A stretch of DNA of 64,000 nucleotides from Pseudomonadales bacterium (GTDB lineage: Bacteria > Pseudomonadota > Gammaproteobacteria > Pseudomonadales > Azotimanducaceae), in assembly GCA_028281005.1 (NCBI GenBank), contig JANQKS010000018.1, positions 62,001-126,000 on the forward strand. Direction: 5' to 3'. The notes under the pieces are model-generated. The model had not been told where the DNA came from. It saw only the letters and a list, made by a program, of their open reading frames with translations, and did not search any database. Shown one piece after another: positions 40,885 to 48,743 of the stretch (position 1 is the first letter of the stretch; every line of letters begins with the position of its first letter). Position numbers and translations under genes: made by a program.

Positions 40885-40939
40885 ACACATATTGTGTTTA
40901 TATGAACACAATATGTGTCATTATCAACACTTTATGTGT
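40885..40939 (-). promoter_or_regulatory. Operator array: three 13-bp sites with 21-bp phasing
   Basis: Three near-palindromic units of form ACACA-N3-TGTGT start at 40885 (ACACATATTGTGT), 40906 (ACACAATATGTGT) and 40927 (ACACTTTATGTGT), exactly 21 bp apart, thus on one face of the helix. The first two also form a perfect 14-bp inverted repeat with a 6-bp spacer. They lie 17 bp upstream of the winged-helix gene. Confidence 0.75.
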
Positions 40940-40984
40940 AGATAAATCGCGATTTGGCGACTAATTGGTGGCTCAAAGCCTCAC

Positions 40985-42490
40985 TTAAAGAGGTGCCAGC
41001 CGAACGAGGGAGCCCCCTTCGCCATGTTCGAGCAGAACATACACCAAACCATCAAAACCCATCTCAACATCTCGTATGCGGCCAAACTGGGTAAGCAGCC
41101 TCTCCTGCTCAACTACTTCATCGTTTTCGATTCTGATCCGAAAGAGCGTCTGCGCCCTTAAACTGCCCACCAGTAGATCATTCTCCCAGGCCGGAAACTG
41201 ATCACCGCTGTGAAATACAAAATTCGAAAGTGATGGCGCGGGTGTGAAGTCGACGACCGGTAAAATCGTCTCGGACAAAGGAAAGTCCAAACCGAGATCT
41301 TCACCAATTGATATCGGTTCTGCGTCATAATCCAAACCGTTAGTGTACAGCGGCCAGCCATAGTTGCCACCGCCAACAATCTTATTCACCTCGTCGCCGC
41401 CGCGCGGGCCCATTTCAGTACTCCAGATCAATCCTGTCCTAGGATCGGTGGATAAACCTTGGGTAGTGCGGTGGCCATAGGACCAGACCGTGTTGCGCGT
41501 AGACGCGGCTGTGTTTTCATCGTCCGATGCCCAGAACGGATTATCTGTTGGGATACGGCCGTCACCGTGCACGCGATGAATCTTTCCATAGGGCGTGTCC
41601 ATGACGTGCAGATTGTCATACGTGCTTTTGCCGCCCACGGTGACGTAGAGATCTCCGTTGCCGTCAAACGCCAAGCGACCACCGGCAACACCATCCGGCA
41701 CCACTGTGTAGTTGTCCTTGTGCACGGACCAGATGACTTCTTGATCCACCCATTGGTTGTCTGCAAGGCGGCCGCGAACGACCCGCACCATGGACCTCGG
41801 CCAGGGTGTCCCACAATCCAGTTGGCAGCGGTCTGCGTGAGAAAAGTAGATCCAACCGTTGGTTAAGAACTCGGGGTGCAGCTCTACGTCCAACATTTGT
41901 CCTAAGCCGACGTAGCTCCCGCGCACATGTATGATTTCGCTCCAGATCCGCGGGGTGCCTTCGACGAGTTCACCTTGAATACCCTGTGCGTCGACCACAG
42001 ACAGTCCGCGCACTTTTTCCGAAACCAGGATCCTGCCGTCCGGGAGAGGTTCAATGGCATAGGGGCCGCTGGTCAACTCAGCAACTAATTCAACGGTGAA
42101 GTTGTGGTATTGAGATTGCACGACACCTTCCGGTATTTGATGCCTATGCGATTCAACGATGGAGGGAAGCTGTTGCCGTCGTTCAGCGATGTAAAGCGCC
42201 AACGCCTTGACCATGGACGGCGACAAATCAGCCGGGAGGTACTCATGCTGTTCGGTGATGCTTGCCATGAGTTTGGGGACGGCATCGCCATATGCAAGTT
42301 TGGGCGCAATAAGGGGTAAACCTGTCTCAGAGCCTTCCAGTCCTACACCATGACAACCAACGCAATGTTCAAGGTAAGCCACACGAGAAGGCTCACGCGC
42401 ATCAGATGTTGAGAGGTACCAGTTGATGCCAAGTGCAGCAGCACCGACCAGGACAATTAGCACGAGGAGCGTTTTGAAAACCCAGTGCAT
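40985..42490 (-). CDS. Membrane-anchored cytochrome c / PQQ-dependent aldose dehydrogenase-like fusion
   Basis: The 501-residue protein starts with a membrane anchor (VFKTLLVLIVLVGAAALGINWYL). A small cytochrome c domain follows, with heme motif CVGCH near residue 43. Then comes a six-bladed propeller of the YliI/GDH-B type, with LPDGRILVSEKVRG near 147, HPEFLTNGWIYFSHAD near 200, AGGRLAFDGNGDLYVTVG near 260 and GPRGGDEVNKIVGGGNYGWP near 345. It probably oxidises a sugar in the periplasm and passes electrons through its own heme. PQQ use is inferred from the family. Confidence 0.85.
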   Translation of the reverse strand: MHWVFKTLLVLIVLVGAAALGINWYLSTSDAREPSRVAYLEHCVGCHGVGLEGSETGLPLIAPKLAYGDAVPKLMASITEQHEYLPADLSPSMVKALALYIAERRQQLPSIVESHRHQIPEGVVQSQYHNFTVELVAELTSGPYAIEPLPDGRILVSEKVRGLSVVDAQGIQGELVEGTPRIWSEIIHVRGSYVGLGQMLDVELHPEFLTNGWIYFSHADRCQLDCGTPWPRSMVRVVRGRLADNQWVDQEVIWSVHKDNYTVVPDGVAGGRLAFDGNGDLYVTVGGKSTYDNLHVMDTPYGKIHRVHGDGRIPTDNPFWASDDENTAASTRNTVWSYGHRTTQGLSTDPRTGLIWSTEMGPRGGDEVNKIVGGGNYGWPLYTNGLDYDAEPISIGEDLGLDFPLSETILPVVDFTPAPSLSNFVFHSGDQFPAWENDLLVGSLRAQTLFRIRIENDEVVEQERLLTQFGRIRDVEMGFDGLVYVLLEHGEGGSLVRLAPL

Positions 42491-42571
42491 TACGACAGCT
42501 GGGGCGAGCCTGCGACGCTAAGGCACGCCAATCTCTTCACTCTCTTAACAGATGGACTCACCACGCCAGGT

Positions 42572-43117
42572 TTAAGACATGTTGTCGATCATCGCCACCA
42601 ATTTGGCGCACGCGTCCGCGCTTTCTTTACAGATACTGTGGTGGTCTTCGTGTTTACGGCACTCTTTTTCACAATCCACACACGCGGCCCGACACACGCT
42701 GGCCAGCCCATCGACATAATCCGTGTGGTTGGCCACTTGGACAACAAACGCTTCGCACAGCGGGATCATTGCAACAATGCTCTTCGCACACTCTGCAAGC
42801 ATCGTATCGCCCGCCAAAAAAGATTCGAGGCAATGATTGAGGCAGAGTTGCCCGGTCAGACTACAGTTGTGCGCTGCCTCCAGCAATTCCGTGTTAGGCG
42901 CTTTGTGATCCGCATGTTTGTGGGCGGTGCCACCAGCCGCTGACACCAATCCGCTGGCCAGTAGCGCTCCAACGCCACCTCCGGCTGCAAGTACGGCGGC
43001 ACGTCTGGAAACACTTCCTGTTGTCATCGTTGAGTTCGTGCTGGCATCGCCACGTTCACCGTTTTCAACACCATCTCTAGCGTTTTTAGCGTTGCCACTT
43101 GATTCAATCGTGTCCAT
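42572..43117 (-). CDS. Tat-exported four-helix-bundle copper-storage protein (Csp1-like)
   Basis: 181 residues: a twin-arginine signal (SVSRRAAVLAAGGGVGALLASG, near residues 35-56), then a His-rich stretch and a helical bundle with 11 cysteines in CxxxC-like spacings (NCSLTGQLCLNHC, VCRAACVDCEKEC). This is the pattern of Csp proteins, which line the inside of a four-helix bundle with cysteine thiolates to hold Cu(I). The start at 43117 gives a long N-region after AAAGG; ATG at 43027 would give a shorter, more usual Tat signal. Confidence 0.85.
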   Translation of the reverse strand: MDTIESSGNAKNARDGVENGERGDASTNSTMTTGSVSRRAAVLAAGGGVGALLASGLVSAAGGTAHKHADHKAPNTELLEAAHNCSLTGQLCLNHCLESFLAGDTMLAECAKSIVAMIPLCEAFVVQVANHTDYVDGLASVCRAACVDCEKECRKHEDHHSICKESADACAKLVAMIDNMS

Positions 43118-43300
43118 CGCGTTCTACCTTTGTGCATGTGGTTGGTTCGATATGATACGCAGGTTTCAAGTGATTCGAACCCATGTGCTGTGACCACATC
43201 GACAAATCCGACCTTTGAAGGAACATGAGACAGACATCTACTTGCCAATTCACCGACTTAGAAAGCGGTTAAACTCACCGCACGTGTATTTGCTTGACCA

Positions 43301-43747
43301 ATGAACAACCGTAAAAACACCTACGTCTTCGATATGGATGGTACATTGGCGCTGGTAGACCACCGCCGTAAGCTGCTGCAGGGTAAGAATCCCGACTGGC
43401 ATAGTTTCAACAAGGCATCCTTGTTTGATCCACCCAATGAACCGGTCAGCCAGGTGCTGCGAGCATTGTTTTCAGCTGGTTATCAGATCTGGATTGTCAG
43501 CGGTCGCAGCGACGTTGCGGAATTCGAAACACGTGGGTGGCTGACAAAACACAATATCCCGTTCCATCACCTTTTGATGCGTTCGGCTTCCGACAACCGA
43601 GCAGACGATGTATTGAAGAAGGAGTGGGCGCTTAAGTACAAGTTTGCTGAAAGCGTGCTGGCAGTCTTCGACGATCGCAATTCAGTTGTGCAGATGTGGC
43701 GCGATCTAGGCATCCCGTGTTTCCAGGTTGCTGAAGGAGATTTCTAA
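43301..43747 (+). CDS. HAD-superfamily phosphatase similar to polynucleotide 3'-phosphatase domains
   Basis: 148 residues. HAD motif I is FDMDGTLALVDHR near residue 10, motif II WIVSGRSD near 66, and motif III/IV region KKEWALKY with VLAVFDDRNSVVQMWRDLGI near 118-137. The layout matches the 3'-phosphatase half of T4 polynucleotide kinase-phosphatase, without a kinase domain. It may act on nucleic-acid ends. It stands alone, divergent from the copper protein and convergent with an amidohydrolase remnant. Confidence 0.75.
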   Translation: MNNRKNTYVFDMDGTLALVDHRRKLLQGKNPDWHSFNKASLFDPPNEPVSQVLRALFSAGYQIWIVSGRSDVAEFETRGWLTKHNIPFHHLLMRSASDNRADDVLKKEWALKYKFAESVLAVFDDRNSVVQMWRDLGIPCFQVAEGDF

Positions 43748-43819
43748 GGAACCGGAGAAGCCGGAGTCGCATACAATTTTCGTTCCTGCACACAGACCTC
43801 GGCGCCAGCCCAATCCTCG

Positions 43820-44222
43820 CTAGGCAGCATCTGTGAGTGCCGCCTCGTCGAAGCCATATAGCCTAGAAGCGTTACCCAAGAAAATTTTGTGGGCTTCTTC
43901 TGGGGTGACGGCGTCGATGATGTCCTGGCGGTAGCGTTGGCTGTTGGGGCACGTGCCTTCGTCGTGCGGGTAATCATTGCCCCACATGATGTTGTCCACA
44001 CCGGTGAACTTGAGGTTGTTGATCGCTACGGGATCGTCCGAGATGGTGACAGCCCCTTGCCTTAGAAAATACTCGCTGGGTTTTAATGACAACTCGCTGA
44101 GTCCCAGGCGACGACGCTCCTGCATCGCATCCATGGCTTGCAGTGTCCATGCCAGCCGCCATGCCGATGACGGTTGTCGAGAGCCTTTCCCGGCGCTCGG
44201 CAGCGATACTGGGTCGGGCCAT
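43820..44222 (-). pseudogene. Remnant of an amidohydrolase (PF04909-like), C-terminal part only
   Basis: The readable frame from 44134 encodes LSLKPSEYFLRQGAV and VDNIMWGNDYPHDEGTCPNSQ, then GNASRLYGF, the C-terminal third of amidohydrolase-2 enzymes of the kind that decarboxylate or hydrolyse aromatic acids. Homology appears to continue upstream (AWTLQAMDAMQ) to about 44190. There it meets a frame change and then unrelated sequence; the first 250 or so residues, with the metal-binding His-x-His, are missing. It is a decayed gene end. Confidence 0.78.
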
Positions 44223-44381
44223 GTTGCTATCCGTTAATTGTCAGTAGTGACAATAAATAAAGCGGAGTAGTCATGGAAGAGTAAAAATCCATTTTTTCAA
44301 TGGGTTATGGGAGTTGTCTTAGAAGAAACTCTAAGAAAACAAGGGGCTTATTTATGTTTATAGTGCAGCTAGTGCTCAGCC
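44223..44381. other. Spacer at the left edge of the photosynthesis cluster
   Basis: AT-rich 159 bp between the amidohydrolase remnant and the CBS-domain gene. No gene, clear terminator or repeat was seen. Confidence 0.5.
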
Positions 44382-44813
44382 TCACTCCAATTTGGTCACG
44401 CTGGCGCTGTGGCGCAGCTCGCGCACAGCATCGATGGCTTCCACAAATAGATCTCGCAGCGACAATACGCCCAACACCGAGCCGTCCAATACGACCGGCA
44501 GATGGCGAAACTTATGTTCGTGCATCAGATCGATACACTGCTCTACCGAATCGTCTGGTTTCACCCGAATGACATCCCGGGTCATAATCTCAGAGACCTT
44601 GGTCAACTTCGATGCTTTTTGATCGAGGATTACTTTACGTACGTAATCCCGCTCGGAGACGATACCCACTAGGTAACCTTCGATCATCACACACAACGCA
44701 CCGCAATTTTTTTCCTGCATCAACTCTAAGGCATCAAATACCGATGCCAGCGGTTCGATCCAATAGACGGTGTCGCCTTTCTTATCCAGGATATCCTGTA
44801 CTGTTCGCTGCAC
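44382..44813 (-). CDS. Protein with two CBS domains
   Basis: 143 residues made almost entirely of a Bateman module. CBS1 has DTVYWIEPLASVFDALELMQEKNCGALCVM and GIVSERDYVRKVI. CBS2 has EIMTRDVIRVKPDDSVEQCIDLMHEHKFRHLPVV and GVLSLRDL. Such modules sense adenine nucleotides or similar ligands. The GTG at 44813 lies at proper distance from a GGGGGAGG site inside the puhE coding end, giving a 32-bp overlap; GTG at 44819 is possible. As the last gene after acsF-puhE it may link energy state to photosystem function; that is inference. Confidence 0.85.
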   Translation of the reverse strand: MQRTVQDILDKKGDTVYWIEPLASVFDALELMQEKNCGALCVMIEGYLVGIVSERDYVRKVILDQKASKLTKVSEIMTRDVIRVKPDDSVEQCIDLMHEHKFRHLPVVLDGSVLGVLSLRDLFVEAIDAVRELRHSASVTKLE

Positions 44814-45588
44814 GTTCACCCTCCCCCTCGGTGTTTCCCTCCTGCGCTGCAAACACCCGCCAGAGGATGGAATCTTTGATCGGCACCATAAGCAGCACAT
44901 GCTCAAGCAACCCTAATGCCGCCAGCGTGCCGGTCAGCGCGGCGGTGATGCGTACCTCCAGCGTAGCGCCCGCCAACGCCAAATTGGCGCTATAGGCGCA
45001 AAAGCCCAAAGCCAGTACCACCGACACCGGGAACAGGCCATTCATGCTGCGGTGCCGCATGTAAGACGTGAGGTAGGCCAGCCGCTCGGGCACAAATTCA
45101 GTGGAAAAATTGGACACACCCAAGAACAAGTTGAGCTTCGCACTCCATCGCATGAACCACAGTACGGTGAAAGTGAGCGCAGCCGCAGGTACCCCATAGA
45201 CAAAGGCATGTATCCACAACGCCACGGCCACCATAATAATGATCAGGTCGTGGTACAAGCCAACCCCGATGCCCAATAAAAAGCGTCGTGACATCGGCAC
45301 ATTCGGCGGGCACGCGTGCTTCACCGGTCCGGTTAAGCGGCCCATCAGATAAGGTAGCTCCAAGCAGGCCCACAGCAGTACTCCGCCAACAAAACCGGTA
45401 TAGGCTTGGGCTTCACCCGTCGCGTTTGCGGTGACATCCACAAAACCCACGGCCACTCCAAACACCACGCAGGCGCCGAGCAAACTGGCATTAAAGGTCT
45501 GCTCGGACCGGTAGTTCAGCGCCATGAGCGCGCCTGTACCCAGCCACCAAAAACCGATGGCAAACAAACAGGCGATAAGAATATCCAT
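44782..45588 (-). CDS. puhE: Photosynthetic complex assembly protein PuhE
   Basis: 268 residues, polytopic: about seven hydrophobic helices spread over residues 1-235. DVTANATGEAQAYTGFVGGVLLWACLELPYLMGRLTGP (across 51-88 in parts) and LFLGVSNFSTEFVPERLAYLTSYMRHR near 155-180 are typical of the DUF3623/PuhE family. It is needed for normal reaction-centre and LH1 assembly in Rhodobacter. It starts 3 bp from the acsF stop. Confidence 0.92.
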   Translation of the reverse strand: MDILIACLFAIGFWWLGTGALMALNYRSEQTFNASLLGACVVFGVAVGFVDVTANATGEAQAYTGFVGGVLLWACLELPYLMGRLTGPVKHACPPNVPMSRRFLLGIGVGLYHDLIIIMVAVALWIHAFVYGVPAAALTFTVLWFMRWSAKLNLFLGVSNFSTEFVPERLAYLTSYMRHRSMNGLFPVSVVLALGFCAYSANLALAGATLEVRITAALTGTLAALGLLEHVLLMVPIKDSILWRVFAAQEGNTEGEGERAANSTGYPG

Positions 45589-45590
45589 GT

Positions 45591-46640
45591 TTACCAGCTA
45601 GCCGCTAAACGCACTTGTTCAGGCAGTTCGTTTTTCTCTACCGGATGGCAGTAGAGGCGTACAAACGTCACGCTCATGCTGAGTGCGCAGCCGGCGCGAG
45701 TGAAGTAACTGCCGATACCGCCCCGCTCCTTGGCAGCATCCATGCTTACCTTCGCTTGCCGCAGCTTTTCCAACAATTCCCTGAAGTGCGGCGCATCCGT
45801 CGCCAGCGTAATGGGGAACACCTGCTTGGAAATTTCCGTGGTAATGCGGAACACTTCAAAGTCGTAATCCGTCGGGTCGAGCCCCATGGCTTCGAACATC
45901 TCCGGCCGGGTGTGGTCACGCACGTACATGGTGGCGTAGACCGCCAGCAGGAAGAAGCGGATCCACAGGCGGTTGTATCCACGGGTGAGTTCAGGCTGGG
46001 AGCGGATAATCAAGGCAAACGCTTCACCGTGTCGAAACTCATCATTACACCAGCGATGGAACCAACGAAAAATCGGGTGGAAACGTTTTTCCGGATTACG
46101 TTCCAAATGACGGAAGATCGTAATGTAGCGCGCATAGCCAATCTTTTCGGAAAGGTAGGTCGCGTAGTAGATGTATTTCGGTTTGAAGAAGGTTTCTTTC
46201 TTTTCCCGTTTCAAAAAACCCAGGTCCACCGCAACTCCGAAGTCTTTTAACGTGCGGTTAATGAAACCTGCGTGCCGGGCTTCATCCCTGCGCATGTATT
46301 CCATCAGTTTGCGGATTTCAGGGTTTTCCATCTGCTCGGCAATCTTGCCGTACAGCACACACCCTGAATACTCACTGGTCACCGAACTGATCAGGAAGTC
46401 GACAAATTCCTTTTCCAAATGTGGGTCCAGCGGTTGCACTTCCTCATGAAACGACTCATCTCTCACAAAGTGATCAACGTTATTGTCGCCCTCGAACTCA
46501 GACATCATCTGATCCCACTCCGCTTGTACCGGACTGATGTCAATCTTCTCTAAAGCAGAAATGTCCGTTGTGTAGAAACGCGGCGTCAGAAGCGTTTCTT
46601 GATTCGCAGTCTGCGTAGCTTCATTTACCTGAGTTGTCAC
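45591..46640 (-). CDS. acsF: Aerobic Mg-protoporphyrin IX monomethyl ester cyclase
   Basis: This 349-residue ferritin-like di-iron monooxygenase forms the isocyclic ring of (bacterio)chlorophyll using O2. Iron ligands: [24 protein letters not shown] near residue 84-107, [16 protein letters not shown] near 123 and [15 protein letters not shown] near 205. The start is GTG at 46640 behind AAGGAG. The anaerobic B12-dependent cyclase gene bchE is not in the window. An oxygen-dependent cyclase fits an aerobic anoxygenic phototroph. Confidence 0.97.
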   Translation of the reverse strand: MTTQVNEATQTANQETLLTPRFYTTDISALEKIDISPVQAEWDQMMSEFEGDNNVDHFVRDESFHEEVQPLDPHLEKEFVDFLISSVTSEYSGCVLYGKIAEQMENPEIRKLMEYMRRDEARHAGFINRTLKDFGVAVDLGFLKREKKETFFKPKYIYYATYLSEKIGYARYITIFRHLERNPEKRFHPIFRWFHRWCNDEFRHGEAFALIIRSQPELTRGYNRLWIRFFLLAVYATMYVRDHTRPEMFEAMGLDPTDYDFEVFRITTEISKQVFPITLATDAPHFRELLEKLRQAKVSMDAAKERGGIGSYFTRAGCALSMSVTFVRLYCHPVEKNELPEQVRLAASW

Positions 46641-46728
46641 TGTGTTCTCCTTGCTCTGATCTCGGTGATCTTTCTGTGTTCTTTAATCTTCAATTGGTCT
46701 CTTCTCTGCACCAGTCCCACTGCGCGTT

Positions 46729-47163
46729 CTAGCTGGGGACAGCCTGCATCAGTTCCGCAAAAACGTTGGCGTTGGTAGGGCCAAACGCGTCCAGCGTGAT
46801 GCGAGTGCCGGTTTTGGCGTCGAACAGCACCAATAAACCGGATGCTTCTCTGCCCAGCTGAAATGGGTGTTGCATGTCGACGCCGTGTTTACGGCGCTCC
46901 CTGTTCATGGCACGCAACAAGATGCGCGCAAACGCGTTGGTGCCGCGTTCAAACCGTGCCACCTCCTCCCCTTCCACGGTGCGGATAACCACCGAGGCTT
47001 CCGCATCGTCGGCAAACGTCAGTAAACGCACATCGGCAAACTGTGGCGCGGGCGGGTTGGGATCTTTGTTGAGCTGTATAAAACCTACAGAAACCAGCGA
47101 CACCACAATCAAAGTGGTGATACCCGCGGCCAGCAATCTTCTATCTGAAGTTGGCGCACTCAC
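46729..47163 (-). CDS. puhC: Photosynthetic complex assembly protein PuhC
   Basis: 144 residues: an N-terminal membrane helix (LLAAGITTLIVVSLVSVGFIQL, about residues 10-31) and a soluble domain with DVRLLTFADDAEASVVIRTVEG near 48-69 and QHPFQLGREASGLLVLFDAKTGTRITLDAFGPTNANVFAEL. PuhC helps organise LH1 and the reaction centre. The start is GTG at 47163, overlapping the puhB stop (GTGA). Confidence 0.9.
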   Translation of the reverse strand: MSAPTSDRRLLAAGITTLIVVSLVSVGFIQLNKDPNPPAPQFADVRLLTFADDAEASVVIRTVEGEEVARFERGTNAFARILLRAMNRERRKHGVDMQHPFQLGREASGLLVLFDAKTGTRITLDAFGPTNANVFAELMQAVPS

Positions 47164-47834
47164 GGTGTTGCACCTTCTGTCACGCCGCTCTCCGTGGTTG
47201 CGGCCGCGTTCGCACTTGCGCGTTCGCTGGCAGCTATGCGCGCCGCAATTTGCGCCGCCACCTGATCGGCTTTTTCGACGCAACGTAAGGTCGGCTGCAC
47301 TCGGCTAAAGTGCCAAGGCCGGGCGTGAGGCCACAGCACCGCGTAAGACAACTTGTCTTCGGGATTTAGGGTTAAGGCAATGTCACCCCGGCCATCTTTG
47401 TGCGTACTTAGGCCGACCCCTTCAATTTTGGAAAACGGCAAATTCAGCCGGATTTGCAAGGCGATGCCTATGGCCATCACGATGCGCTCGCTGGTTAGGG
47501 TGTATACCGTGTGTTTGGCGGTCAAATAGCCCAACGAATATAAAATCAGACAGGCCAGTGAGCCAATCAACAATAGACTAACGATAACACTTTGCTGCTG
47601 GGCCAAAGGTACGCCGTCGTGCCAAGCCTCAATGAGCGACCACGCCATCAGCAGGCCAAAGTAGATGGCCACCTTTCGCACATGGAAAACCCGTATCGCC
47701 AGTTGGTTTCTATCCGGCTTGCCGCGCCATAGCAGGTTTTCCGATTCCGGCAGGGCTTCAGGTAAGCCAGGCGCTGGCTCAAAGTGATGATCTTCCCCCT
47801 CCGGTATGGACGGGTGCAGTTGCACGACTGTCAT
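47160..47834 (-). CDS. puhB: Photosynthetic complex assembly protein PuhB
   Basis: 224 residues with PH-like domain features: LWRGKPDRNQLAIRVFHVRKVAIYF near residue 37, two or three hydrophobic helices near 60-115, then TAKHTVYTLTSERIVMAIGIALQIRLNLPFSKIEGV across 105-140 in parts. PuhB is a reaction-centre assembly factor. The ATG at 47834 overlaps the puhA stop (ATGA). The Ala/Ser-rich tail AAQIAARIAASERASANAA is variable in the family. Confidence 0.92.
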   Translation of the reverse strand: MTVVQLHPSIPEGEDHHFEPAPGLPEALPESENLLWRGKPDRNQLAIRVFHVRKVAIYFGLLMAWSLIEAWHDGVPLAQQQSVIVSLLLIGSLACLILYSLGYLTAKHTVYTLTSERIVMAIGIALQIRLNLPFSKIEGVGLSTHKDGRGDIALTLNPEDKLSYAVLWPHARPWHFSRVQPTLRCVEKADQVAAQIAARIAASERASANAAATTESGVTEGATP

Positions 47835-48733
47835 AGCAGCGGCTCCGAGCGTTCCGGCGTGGCGTAGAGGAAACCACTGGCAAAAAAGGCGCCGATCTGA
47901 TCTTCCTCGCGTAAGGTGACTTCGTCGGGGTTGGCGCAACGCGGCGCCCATTGGAATTGTTCAGCCTTCACGGCGCGGGTTTTCACCGTCTGTTTGCGCG
48001 GTCCGGAGACATGCGCAAAGTTGATCGGCAACAACACACGGTCACCCGCAGCAGTGGTGGGTGCGCTGTAGCTTTCGCCAGCTTCACTACCTTCAATGCC
48101 ACTTTCAGTACCACCTTCACTGCCTTGGCCCGCCTCACCAGCAGAGCTGTCACCTGCGTTTGCGCCATCCAGCTCAACTTCAAGGAACCGTACCTGAGGA
48201 TCAGCGCGATCAATCCACACATCACACACGGTTCCAGCGGCTTCACCATCCATGCCCAGCACAGTGTAACCACGCGGGTCCGGGTCGCGCTCAGCCAGAC
48301 CATAAGCCGGTAATGTGCGCAACGGCGCAATGCGCGGCTCGCCGTGTAACGTTAAATCCGGGTGGTTTTCACGCAGCGCATAAGACGCAGGGCCGACACC
48401 ATCAATCATCGGATTGCCGTCCGGCTCCAACGGCGCACCTGGCCAAGGCCCAATCGGTGTTGCCGCAATCGGCCGCTCTTCTATGTTATCCCCCGGCACT
48501 GACATGGTGCTGCCGTCGGCGTACTTGTACGTTTTCGGCGGCGGCGGCGCGGGAAAACCCAGAATCTGAACCCGCTCGTTAGCGCGATCCGAATGTAAGG
48601 GATACCCTTCCCGTTTGGATTCTCTGTGCAGGTACAACACCAGCCCGGCAAAAAAGAACCAGAACATGTAGAGGACAATTTGCGTTACATCAAAGTAACT
48701 GCCCATATTCCCCATATTTCCGAAATCTCCCAT
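47831..48733 (-). CDS. puhA: Photosynthetic reaction centre H subunit
   Basis: 300 residues. A single membrane helix (VTQIVLYMFWFFFAGLVLYLHRESKREGYPL) near residues 14-36 is followed by the cytoplasmic PRC-barrel domain: PPPKTYKYADGSTMSVPG, HPDLTLHGEPRIAPLRTLPAY, YTVLGMDGEAAGTVCDVWIDRADPQVRFLEVEL, then VLLPINFAHV. The family has about 255-260 residues; the surplus is a Gly/Ser/Glu-rich insert of about 40 residues (near 186-225) inside the PRC barrel. The ATG at 48733 follows AAGGAGGGGCTC. Upstream gene: lhaA. Confidence 0.96.
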   Translation of the reverse strand: MGDFGNMGNMGSYFDVTQIVLYMFWFFFAGLVLYLHRESKREGYPLHSDRANERVQILGFPAPPPPKTYKYADGSTMSVPGDNIEERPIAATPIGPWPGAPLEPDGNPMIDGVGPASYALRENHPDLTLHGEPRIAPLRTLPAYGLAERDPDPRGYTVLGMDGEAAGTVCDVWIDRADPQVRFLEVELDGANAGDSSAGEAGQGSEGGTESGIEGSEAGESYSAPTTAAGDRVLLPINFAHVSGPRKQTVKTRAVKAEQFQWAPRCANPDEVTLREEDQIGAFFASGFLYATPERSEPLL

Positions 48734-48743
48734 GAGCCCCTCC

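Noticed and set aside
46641-46728. PpsR site or separate promoter in front of acsF
   Set aside because: All TGT occurrences were checked and none is followed by ACA after 12 bases; no convincing -35/-10 pair was seen.
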